This document shows, piece by piece, positions 11,269 to 20,177 of a stretch of DNA of 64,000 nucleotides. The translations under genes were made by a program, and so were the position numbers. The notes below the pieces were generated by a model. The model saw nothing but the letters and a program-made list of their open reading frames with translations, was not told the DNA's origin and searched no databases. Numbering within the stretch: position 1 is the stretch's first letter; the number at the start of each line of letters is the position of its first letter. Source of the DNA: Chloranthus sessilifolius (Eukaryota; Streptophyta; Magnoliopsida; Chloranthales; Chloranthaceae); NCBI GenBank assembly GCA_021018995.1, contig CM037598.1, positions 71,752,671 through 71,816,670 on the forward strand, in the 5' to 3' direction.

Positions 11269-13570
11269 TGTTGATCACTGAAATATACCACTTTCCACCT
11301 CCTAACCTGGCCTTTAATGGACCTTTGAGATGATTAATAATGATTTTTAAGTATATTTTTCTAGATGAGAAGAAATTATAGCTTAGTACAGCAATCCATC
11401 ATTTTAGAGCAAAGAAGAAAGAATTTCAAGTTATGATGTGGAGTTGATGGGAATTACATTGACTGCACCATGATGGTTCACAACATTGGGGCTGTATAGC
11501 ATGCATCGGGGTCCTAGAAGGTCTGCTGAGAGAGAGGAGTAAAGCCCAAGCTTATTGGAGTGTTGTTGCAGTGGAATAAATAGAATAGAGGTTGAGCACA
11601 TTGCCACTGTAGCAGAATATACAAATTGCACACTCAACTACATGTCAAGCAACATTCTATAGCTGATGTACTGCACCATTTGAGCAGCTCTATACAAACC
11701 TGCAGCTACAATATTTCAACTTCAAGATCTTGAGCACGTATGCATGCAGCAATGCAGCACTTTAAGTGGAGCACAACACTGCACTTACTTGAATCTCAAG
11801 CACAGTGGAATTACAGCAAAGAATAGCTCAAGCACTTTATTCATGCATGCAGTTACTTCTGTTGCATTCCACTTGTAGATCAGCAGTTATGAAGCAGACC
11901 AAGCTGCTGCATTTCATGCACTCGAGAAAATGCAATGAGGACTCTATATCAATGCATTCAAGTTGTTGTTCCAATATGCTGTCGAGCTTTAAAGCCAACT
12001 TGCATAGTTGTCGTTGCTTCAAATCTAACCTCACAAGCTGTAGCATTGAAACTATTAAACCTACTGCATTAAACCCCACAAGTTGAAGATATGCAGATTG
12101 AAGCACATGAGCAATAGTAGAGCTATATATTGAGCCACTCGAGCTGTGGACTTGAAGCAACTACACTCTCAAGTAGTTTAGTCTAATCTGTCAAACAGCT
12201 GTTGTGCTATAGCTAGCAATAAAGTTGTCGAACAACTGCAGACATGCTTCTATTTTATCCACTCGAGCAGCTGCACAGCTGTAGCTTTAAAACAGCCATC
12301 CTCTCGAGCAAAGAATGACTCGAGCAGCATTTTACCCTATCGAGTACTTCAGCAGTTACAACACTAACAATCTCGAGCAGTTCCAATGAACCTCACGAGC
12401 AGCACTGCTGCTGCTATTTCAGAACTCGAGCAATTGATTGTTGTATTAATGTACTCGAGCAGTTCTTTGAAGCATTTGAGCAGTTTAAAGTGCAGATTTA
12501 ATCCACTCGAGCAGCCTCTCAAGTTGAAGTGTTGAAGATTTTAATCCACTCGAGTGGTTCCCTCAGCCTATATTAACTCCACTCGAGCAGCTTAAAGTGC
12601 TGCCTTTTCATTCTATCGAGCACTTATAGTGCTATTTTCATCCTGCCGAGCAGCCTCTCGAGAAATGCTCAAGATAAAATTCTGAAGCTGTCATCCTCTC
12701 GAGAACTGCTCGAGAATTAAAGTTCTGAAGCCAACTGCTCGAGGCATGGGTTCCAGCCTTCCTATTCAAAACTCCAAGGGCATTGTTGGGATTCCACAGT
12801 AGCTTGGGCACACATCCCAGTGTGCTTTGCTGTCCCACACACCCCAAGGAATTACTTGGCTGAAAATAAGCCACGACAACAGCTCCAAAAAATGCATTCA
12901 TTTTCTTATTTCTGATTGGCTAATGCAAACTAATGCTTTATGGATTGTATAAATACAGCTATAAGCTGTCTTGGGAAGGGAGCCAAGATTAGCCTGAGCT
13001 CACTTTTAAGGTTTTAGTTTCTTTTTATTTTCTCCTTTCTTTCTCCTTAGCTCAGCTGCAAGGTTGGGTTAAAACTCTTTGTAGCAGCTGAGTTTACTTC
13101 AGTTTTGCAATCGATTCTGTAATAACTTAGTGAGCAGTCTTGGATGTCTGCAAGAATTATTGCCTTGAGGGCCACTCATTCTAAGTCCTTTTTATTCAAT
13201 GAAAAGTCATTCTTAAATCTCCATTAAATCTGTATTTTTCTTATCTTTTTTACATAGATTCTTATAGGTTTGATGCTCCTATAGAGGCATGAGCTTGTAG
13301 CCATGCAACCATAGTGGCAACAGTAGTATTACTATTCTATCTCTTACCTCTGTGACTGAGTTAATCCCTAGGATACTCTATGCCCCTTTTAAAGGACCGG
13401 GTATAGCCCTAAGATTGGTCTAAATAACAGGGCCGAGATGGATTCTTTTTCTCTGCACTTGAGCTTTTAGCCAAGTGAGAGACAACTGCAAAACCAACTT
13501 CTCCTTTATTTTACAATGCCATTTTCAGTGAATAGATCTGAGATTTTTGCATAGATTGCAGACTTGAGAG
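11269..13570 (+). repeat. 3' LTR of the gag-only Athila relative, truncated
   Basis: It starts TGTTGATCACTG after a purine-rich tract and follows the 5' LTR until GCAGACTTGAGAG at 13570. There similarity ends: the 5' copy continues with TTAGGTCATTGC, this copy with CCAATAGCAG. It contains the CTCGAG array at about 11920-12750 and a TATA box at 12948-12960. Confidence 0.8.
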
Positions 13571-13572
13571 CC

Positions 13573-13634
13573 AATAGCAGTGGTATATCTGAGATTTTTG
13601 CACAATAGCAGTGGTATATCTGAGATTTTTGCAC
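13573..13634 (+). repeat. 31-bp tandem duplication at a junction
   Basis: A unit containing AATAGCAGTGGTATATCTG and GAGATTTTTGCAC is present twice in tandem, directly after the broken 3' LTR. The GAGATTTTTGCA part also occurs in the LTR itself at 13540-13551, so the duplication may have arisen at the break. Confidence 0.7.
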
Positions 13635-13635
13635 A

Positions 13636-13696
13636 TTGTCGCGGCAAGCCTCTCAGCTGACACCTTGCCGTGGCAACCTAAGTCTTGCCGCGGCAA
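13636..13696 (+). repeat. Three TTGCCGCGGCAA-type palindromes
   Basis: TTGTCGCGGCAA (13636-13647), TTGCCGTGGCAA (13665-13676) and TTGCCGCGGCAA (13685-13696) lie within 61 bases. The same 12-mer is repeated in solo LTR D at 30764-30904, although the surrounding sequence is not similar. Confidence 0.85.
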
Positions 13697-14780
13697 GCTT
13701 GACAGGCTTGGCTTGTTGATGCCTCTGTCTCTGCTTTCGATTCAATCTTTCGTAGATTCTATTCTACACTCGCTTGCTTTCTTTACTCTATTTTCATCCT
13801 GTTAAATTTCTAATATTTGTTTCATTTATACTATTAAATATATATGCAAGGTTTTCGGAGTGTAGAAATCAAAGATTTTAACTCCGAAACCCTTATCACC
13901 AACAGTTTTCTCATAATTTCGATCCGATCTCTCAAAATTGACATGAATTTCCTATAATCTATTGTCAACAAATTAATCTAATATGTGGCTTACGTTTATG
14001 GAATACCTCGTGGTGGATTCCTTGGTTGTGACATGTTGGACTTTACTCGCAATGGTTTCACATTCTGATGTCATCAGGCGCGAGGCGATATTTATCGTCC
14101 CTTCCGATCACAGAGGTGGAGAATTTATATCTCGCTGCATTTTTTCCATCGTTTGGTAGGATCTCCCATGAGATTCCACAATTTAGATGTTTAGAGAAAG
14201 AGGGTTGGTTTCTGTAACAGCGGCTCATGTGGAGAAGATCCTGAGATGTTGTAATTTGTGTGGAGGATTATAGAGAGATTAATTTAAGATTTGTAGGGTT
14301 TCTTTCGCTATAGGGTTCGGTTGCTCCAAAGGTTGAAGTGTGATGAAGAAAGGTGGTGGGCGAGTTTTGTAGGGTTTTGCACTTTGCGTGCATGAGATTA
14401 GAGGATGACTCACATTCTCACGTGGAGTCAGTCGGCACATTCTAATGTTATACGCCTTATCAGGCTTAGATCTCATGTAGTTCTGCTATATGCATTTAGT
14501 GTATATGCATAGGATTGGATACCATGTAGTGTTTATATAGGTTCTTAGTGTATATGTGTTTAGCTCATGTGTATCCTTGATACACTTAGATTAGGTATAT
14601 GAATTAAGTTAAAGTCTATGAAGCACCTTAGATTAAATAATTATTAAATGTACTAGACCATTATCAGTCATCAACACCACCAATCCAATACATCTCTTTG
14701 TGTCCCGATGATAAGCACAAACCCGACCCTTCCCAAGTCTATACCTGGTATGACTAGGTATAATTTTTTCATCTATTACA

Positions 14781-14815
14781 CCCTCCCCTCCTTAAGAGAT
14801 TTTCGTCCTCGAAAA
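14781..14815 (-). other. Polypurine tract and adjacent hairpin (minus strand)
   Basis: Read on the minus strand, TTTTCGAGGACGAAAA is followed by TCTCTTAAGGAGGGGAGGG and then the LTR start TGTAATAG. The purine run would prime plus-strand DNA synthesis. Confidence 0.7.
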
Positions 14816-15139
14816 TAAATAAGATAACTTAATAATAATTAATTTGGTCCATGCGTTATTACTACAACATCCGAAAGGTGTGCTCAGAATTGGTTCGATC
14901 CCGGGGTTCGTGTCATGTGCCAAACACACTCATCATGAGGTTCAATCTCGACTTAGTGTTCGAGTCAGAGCTTGGTCCTCAAAATTCGGGTATCGGGTGC
15001 GTTCACCCAATCAAAGTAGATGGCCCAGAGGCCCCGTCACAGTCATCAACAATTTTGACCAACGTCTAATCGGTCATGGCAGTCGTATCCTTGTTGAAGG
15101 TCAATGATTCAACGCTCGAAAAAAATTAGGGTTGTTATA

Positions 15140-15703
15140 GGCAATATCAACCATATGTCGGGTTGTATCGTCAAGTCCTTCGTAGAAAGTGAGCACTATT
15201 TCCCTCTCGTGACCCCATGATAAGGACACCGATGCATGAGATCGTTGAGGGAATTCCAACTCCCCCAAATAGGTTCATCCGAAAATTGTTGAAACGTTAA
15301 GATCATGTACTGGATTCGATTCGTTCTACATATTGGGAAGTACTCCACAAGAAATTCTTGTTTCAATTCCTCCCCAATAGCAATTGAATTTTGGGGTAAA
15401 GAGTGTATCCATTGCTTTGCCTCATCTTTAAGAGAATAGGAAAATATTCTCAAACGAATGCATGTATCTGGCAAATTCCTGATTCTAATGATATTGCATA
15501 TTTCTACGAATTCATTTAGATGCAAAGAGGGATCTTCCTCCATCAGTCCATGAAAGATAGGAAGTATTTGGAGTATATTGGGTGTGATTTCGAAAGTCTC
15601 ATTATCGGCAGTGGGGCATTTGAATATATGAGGGAGGTGTAAGAGGTATCAATGCATAATACTCCCCCATGGTCTTAGTCATGTTTTGATCGTTGTTTGC
15701 CAT
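15140..15703 (-). pseudogene. Athila-type gag, N-terminal part
   Basis: The start is the minus-strand ATG at 15701-15703 (MANNDQNMTKTMGEYYALIP). After a frame shift near 15610 the capsid region reads FEITPNILQILPIFHGL, then MEEDPSLHLNEFVEICNI (from 15543) and LKDEAKQWIHSLP, ending LNDLMHRCPYHGVT near 15200. After one more shift it continues to about 15140, where the chromoviral remnant interrupts it. The position after the primer-binding site at 15996-16012 fits an Athila gag. The C-terminal half and zinc knuckle are missing. Confidence 0.85.
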
Positions 15704-15995
15704 AATGAATTAATTCAATAGTAAGACACTTCGGTTAGAACAGTTATCGTATTTAGTTTTGTTTTTAATATTATCCACTTTTCATTTTAGCGAACAGGGA
15801 GAGAGACAAATCTGAGCTTCTAGTTTCTGTGGCCGGCAAAAGTGTTAAATTCTGATCCGCTACTCCGAATAAACCTGTAAAAGATAGAAGAAGTGATCAA
15901 AGAAAATAAATATATAATGAAATATAAAAAGTGAAAGATAAATATTGGTTTTGAAAATAAAAGTATAAACAACTAACTATTAGCTTAATCCGCTT

Positions 15996-16012
15996 CCTCG
16001 GCAACGGCGCCA
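15996..16012 (-). other. Primer-binding site of the Athila-like element
   Basis: On the minus strand TGGCGCCGTTGCCGAGG follows the LTR end ...GCCGAACA by six bases. It is one base from the TGGCGCCGTTGCCGGGG class. It shows that the right-hand LTR is the 5' LTR. Confidence 0.85.
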
Positions 16013-16018
16013 AAAACT

Positions 16019-16316
16019 TGTTCGGCTTATTCTATGTATATTAAATTAAAGTCAACTCTTAGCCTATTGCAAGCACACAATAGATATTGTAGAGCTAGTA
16101 TAGGATTGTTCCCACGAGGAAGTGATTAACTTATTATGCAGCTTTTTATATTCTTATTTAAAAAAATTCTATTTATCTGTTAAGATTCTAAACTCCTAGA
16201 GAAAGATGAATAAAAGAATGGTTTTATTTAAACTAATTTATAGAAAATAAATCTTAAATCCTCATCTTTCCAGATTATGGTCGTCAGTCACAATCCTTCA
16301 AGTCTCGGATGTTTAC
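16019..16316 (-). repeat. 5' LTR of the Athila-like element, part next to the PBS
   Basis: It matches 2365-2660. It is interrupted after TTTAC (16312-16316) by chromovirus A and continues at 28205 after the repeated TTTAC (28200-28204). Confidence 0.88.
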
Positions 16317-16448
16317 TGTAACAACCCCAAAATTTCGAAACCGTACAAGCCATATGCCACGCACGTGTATGTGTGGTTCACAAGGAAACCTGGGTCAACA
16401 TATACACACAGTGTATATATGTGTGTAACATACTATATTTTTCCCTTC

Positions 16449-16469
16449 CTTTCACTATATAAGTGAAAG
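16449..16469 (+). promoter_or_regulatory. TATA box inside a perfect inverted repeat
   Basis: The TATA box ACTATATAAG is flanked by 8-base arms, CTTTCACT and AGTGAAAG, around ATATA. The same arrangement is kept in the 3' LTR near 26131-26151. It is followed by the pyrimidine-rich TCTCTCCCCTACG, suitable for a start site about 30 bases downstream. Confidence 0.75.
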
Positions 16470-16676
16470 TGGAGAGAAGTCTCTCCCCTACGTAACATAA
16501 TTTTAACCTAAATAGAGAGGAGGAAAATAGAGAGAGAGAAAGGACAGTCTTGTAGAGAAGAAAGGCTAAGGCCTTGTTGGAGTGTAAACCGGTCGAAGAC
16601 CTAGAGAGAAGGTCGGACCAGAAACGTAGAGATCTCTTCGAAGTAACAGAAATTCGAACGTTAGATCAAACCGATT

Positions 16677-18167
16677 ATGAGATCCGCCGATTTAGGTATG
16701 ATATAATGCTTGATAAGTGCTTAGGTATGTTTTAATGATAACCTACAATGTATTGGGCAATGGCCGATTAATTATATTAAAGATTTAAAGAAATAGGATA
16801 GATTTCTTGAAGAATCACGGAGGCTCTCGGCGATCTAAACATCTCGCTCGAGCGAGGACAGAATATATATATACCTGAGAACAAAGTACGTTCTGGGCTC
16901 GCTCGAGCGAGACCCATATTGAAGGAATAAGCTCACTCGAGCGAGGTATCACTTTAGGCTTCAGACACCTCGTTTTAACCGCTCGAGCGAGGCTAGGCAA
17001 CCGCTCGAGCGAGGTTAAGAGGTCGCTCGAGCGAGGCTAAGCAACCGCTCGAGCGAGGCACCAAAACTAAATTAAAATACTTTTATAAAAATATACCTCA
17101 TGTTAACTACGCACTCCAGGAGTGCTAGTGACCACTGGTGACCATTCTAAGGCATGTCCTTTCACATGAAATGTAGGTTGACGTGAGATCAGTACGTGTC
17201 ATCACTACGAGAAAGGACCACTGGGTTTTGCCTTGAGGTAGGGAACCTTATCGAAACATGTACATTGTTCAATTTCTCATATGTGTAGTACAGATCTAAT
17301 TGCTAAACTAAGTATCTCATCATGTCACATAAATAGAGCGTGCGTGTGTAGACTTCAGAAAATGAAGCCAGAGGTCCCAAGGGGACGCAAAAACTACAAG
17401 GTAAATACCTATATGATACGATATATCAGTAGCATCCCAGGGGTGCAGATGAGAATCAGTGGGGAAAAGAAAGTAAGGTGATAAGGCCTAATATATTAAA
17501 AATTAGCACAATCACGGTGAATAACTATATGTAAAGCACACTTGATATTTTTGTTATTTAAGGTTTGTTTAGAATACCCCACCGACGTGGCGGGATACCC
17601 ACGACTGACTCGGCAGGATATCCGTGACCGGTACGGCGGTTAATCCGTATACAGTAGCACATCCCAGGGATGTAGATTTAAGAGTAGACCCCGCCATCTA
17701 TGAGAAAGGGGCTTGGGCAGTATTCCCAGGGAATACAAATTTAATAACTGTCTAGTTAGACGACGATGGTGGGTATTCCATCGGGGCTCGATGCTATATT
17801 GCTCGGGGACTATTTAAGTTAAAGAGTTAAGTTATTAGGCCGAATTCACAACTAAACGAGTAAGGTGAGAAAGAACAAAACCATGCAAAGTAAGTAGTTG
17901 TATTCATCATTTTCTTCAGTTATTTCGATTGTCTTTCCAAATAGTAACATCAGATAAACTGTATTTTAAACTGCACAACATATATGTAAGAATTAATCTA
18001 TATGTTCTTTACGTTTCTCTACTGAGCTAGGATGTAGCTCACCCCTTAGACTATACGTCGCAGGTCCAACACTAGCGGCAACACAGGCTTCGAGAGACGT
18101 TGATCCAGAAGGTTCGGATTACGTGGCCGGAGAAGAGTTAGAACCTCCTCCTGAGGAATTCTTTTAG
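16677..18167 (+). CDS. Candidate two-exon acidic microprotein from the LTR of chromovirus A
   Basis: Exon 1 would run from the ATG at 16677 to TTTAG at 16695 (19 bases), exon 2 from 18064 to the TAG at 18165-18167 (104 bases). Together they give 40 codons plus stop with the frame kept. The residues encoded by exon 2 include DPEGSDYVAGEELEPPPEEFF, here shown only in part as GEELEPPPEEFF, an acidic and proline-containing tail. In the unspliced frame a stop lies shortly upstream and there is no ATG, so splicing would be required. In the 3' LTR the exon 1 ATG is ACG, so the start is not certain. No known family is recognised; conservation of the tail in other LTRs is the main support. Confidence 0.4.
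16696..18063 (+). other. Candidate leader intron in the LTR
   Basis: The donor is TTTAG/GTATGA and the acceptor CTATACGTCGCAG/G, giving 1368 bases. Families B (49779-51046, minus) and C (42758-44890) have a donor and the same acceptor block in the same relative positions. In all three the palindrome or hairpin array lies inside this interval. Splicing has not been shown; the evidence is the repeated placement of the signals. Confidence 0.45.
16843..17058 (+). repeat. CTCGCTCGAGCGAG palindrome array, 5' LTR of A
   Basis: About seven copies of the 14-base palindrome or its core CGCTCGAGCGAG occur at irregular spacing, the first at 16843-16856, others at 16898-16911 and 16932-16945. The same array is in the 3' LTR (26504-26742), which has one extra copy created by an indel near 26492-26520. 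Confidence 0.93.
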
Positions 18168-18266
18168 AAGTTCCTTACGTTTTGAGTGGTGAGTAGAGAG
18201 TACTCGTGGCTTGGCATGTCAAGTCCTTTCTTTTAAATGTAATTAAATACTATACCTTCCTTTTGG

Positions 18267-18306
18267 CGAACCATCGAGGGTGATAAGATTGTCATCAATG
18301 GTTCGG
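18267..18306 (+). repeat. Second conserved LTR hairpin, family A
   Basis: GCGAACCAT and ATGGTTCG flank GTGATAAGATTGTCATC, which itself pairs (GTGAT with GTCATC). It lies 100 bases after the microORF stop. The counterpart in the 3' LTR is 27944-27983. Confidence 0.6.
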
Positions 18307-18523
18307 GACAGTTCCTCTGCTCATGAATTGGCATGAGTGTTGAATTGTCTGTTGGTTGCTAGACTTTATTGAAATATGGAGACTTAGTTAGTTTAAAGCT
18401 TTGGTATTTTAAATTGTTGGCTTTTACTTGTTATATGATGTTCCGCATAGATTTAAGGTGCATGACCTGAGGGTCGTGCTGATGGCACGGATTTCGAAGT
18501 GATGAAATTTGGGCTGTCACAGT

Positions 18524-18535
18524 TGGTATGAGAGC
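18524..18535 (+). other. Primer-binding site of chromovirus A
   Basis: TGGTATGAGAGC differs at one base from TGGTATCAGAGC, complementary to the 3' end of initiator tRNA-Met and usual in Tekay-type chromoviruses. It starts two bases after the LTR end. Confidence 0.88.
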
Positions 18536-18609
18536 GTTTCTTCTAGAAATTCTGACAATCATTCTTTTGTCAGAGCATAGGGACTTTGGCTGACGAAAGT
18601 TAATTTCAT

Positions 18610-20011
18610 ATGCAGATCGTGATGTCTTCGGGAAGGAAAGGTCGACCAAGGGGTGGTCATGATAGGAACTTACGCAGTAGAGGTGAGTTTATCTCGCCAA
18701 CAAACAAAGTATCGTTGGGAGAAAGAGAAATTCCCGAGAGTAGTAGTCAAGGGAACAAAGACCAGGCCGAAAATCATGATCAAGACCGTCAGGGTCAAGA
18801 TCAGAGAGAACAAGATAGGATCAGGGAGAGAAATGAAGAGAGAGAGGAGCGTTAGAGGATGATGCACACTATGGAAACCATGGCGGCTGCCATGGCAGCA
18901 TCCTTGTCGGCTCAAAATACTGGTAATCATCATCAGCCACCTACATCTCCAGTAGTACCAACACCACCGGCAGTTTCAGCATTTACGGAATTTCGGAGGA
19001 TGAGACCTCCTAACTTTTCAGGGCAAGCAGACACTATGGCTACTGAAAATTGTCTAAGTGAGATGGAAAAGCTTTTCAACGTACTCACTTGCACGGAAGA
19101 TGAGAGCATCCGTTGGGCAGCGTACATGTTAGATGGGGAGGCTGGACCTTGGTGGAAGTCTGTGTCGCGAACTAGGGCTCAGGAGACCCCAAATGTACCA
19201 TGGACGTGGAATGAATTCTTGGAAGAATTCAATAAACAGTATTTCCCCGAAGTGGTGAGAAATCAAATGGAAGTACAGTTTTTACAACTCCAACAGAGAA
19301 ATATGACAGTAAGGGAGTACGGAGTGGAGTTCATGAGACTTGCTCGTTTTGCTCCTGACTACGTGGTTACAGAAGCAATGGAAACAAAGAGGTTTCAACA
19401 GGGTTTGAGGCCAGATATTCGAGGAGGAGTTGCTCCATTTCAGCTAAGAACCTACGGAGAGGTTATGAGTAAGGCACTAGTGGTGGAAGAAGAGAACAAC
19501 AACCGCTACCGTTAAAGGGAACAACAGGGAAGAACAAATGTGGATCAGAACAGAACTGGGAACTACGAGCCAATAAACAAAAAGCTGAGGTTCGTAGTAC
19601 AAAATCAGAGACAACCGTTTCAAGCAGGATGTGGGAGACTGACACAACAAAGCACATATCAAAGGTTTCCATTTCTGGCATCAGGGAGACCGATGAGATA
19701 TGAGAGTCCTGCCATTTCTACTGGAGCTACGGTAACACAAGGTTTCTCACGAGCTGCATCTTCAACACCAAAGGATACTTGTGCCAAGTGTGGCAAGTCC
19801 CACAAAACGGCTGATTGCAGACAAGGGATGCGAGGTTGTTTTAAATGTGGCAAGATGGGCCACATGATTAAGGACTGTCCTGAGGCAAACAAGGAGAAGA
19901 CAACTTCAGCTTCGATGTCACGACCAATTCAAGCAAGGAAAACGGTCGTGCAAGGGAGAGCCTATGCAGTCACTGCTCAGGAAGCAGGGAACGTGCATGA
20001 CGTCATCCAAG
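18610..20011 (+). pseudogene. Gag of chromovirus A (two in-frame stops)
   Basis: One reading frame runs from the ATG at 18610 through a basic, highly charged N-terminus (SGRKGRPRGG; DRQGQDQREQDR) and the Ty3-type capsid (FRRMRPPNFSG near 19000; ARFAPDYVVTEAMETKRF; FQQGLRPDIRGG). It ends with two CCHC knuckles, CAKCGKSHKTADC and CFKCGKMGHMIKDC, around 19780-19880. Stops at 18853-18855 (TAG) and 19513-19515 (TAA) interrupt the frame without shifting it. The frame ends in DVIQ followed by a splice donor, and joins protease through the intron at 20012-20177. Confidence 0.92.
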
Positions 20012-20177
20012 GTGAGACTCTTTTAAATTTAAGAAATTCCATTTCATTAAAATTTTAGATAGAGAAGGTGCATTCACTAGAAATAGTGTAGTTTCTTTTG
20101 CTAAACACTAAATTTATATGTGAACTAGGGGTGTGAATGGATGTGTAATTTATTGGATGTATGTATGTATACTATAG
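20012..20177 (+). other. Candidate intron between Gag and protease, chromovirus A
   Basis: CATCCAAG/GTGAGACT is a strong donor and ATACTATAG/GTAC a good acceptor, 166 bases apart. Removing it joins the gag and pol frames (phase 1, inside a Gly codon) without loss; unspliced, gag meets a stop at 20056-20058. Element B has the equivalent intron at 47627-47776 at the same codon. A block ATTTTAGAT...GAAGGTGCAT is shared by the two introns. Confidence 0.75.

Larger units (their letters stand above)
3382..13570 (+). mobile_element. Gag-only non-autonomous Athila relative (TR-GAG-like)
   Basis: Two direct copies of a long LTR (3382-6490 and 11269-13570) enclose a primer-binding site, a gag reading frame and a long non-coding stretch. 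No protease, RT, RNase H or integrase motif can be found in 8500-11268. Gag-only elements with LTRs are known in plants as TR-GAG elements; the assignment is by layout. The 5' LTR lacks about 13-17 bases at its start, and the 3' LTR lacks its last 780-odd bases, so neither end has a recognisable target duplication. Confidence 0.75.
13571..15139 (-). mobile_element. Remnant of a minus-strand chromovirus-like element
   Basis: On the minus strand the order is: an LTR-like start TATAACAACCC near 15137, some 320 bases of non-coding sequence, a TTTTCGAGGACGAAAA hairpin (14800-14815), a polypurine tract and an LTR start TGTAATAGATG at 14780. The hairpin plus polypurine layout is the same as in chromoviruses A and B. 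The LTR then extends leftwards for an unknown distance. The remnant breaks the gag of the Athila-like element at 15139. No coding sequence and no target duplication were found, so this may be a deletion derivative. Confidence 0.55.
16317..18521 (+). repeat. 5' LTR of chromovirus A
   Basis: The 2205-base LTR begins TGTAACAACCCC and ends GGGCTGTCACA. In order it holds a TATA box at 16455-16462, a leader of about 210 bases, a donor-like TTTAG/GTATGA at 16695, a CTCGCTCGAGCGAG array, a GT-rich to AG interval ending at 18063, the acidic microORF and a second hairpin. If the TATA box is used, U3 is only about 170 bases and R-U5 about 2 kb. Confidence 0.93.
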
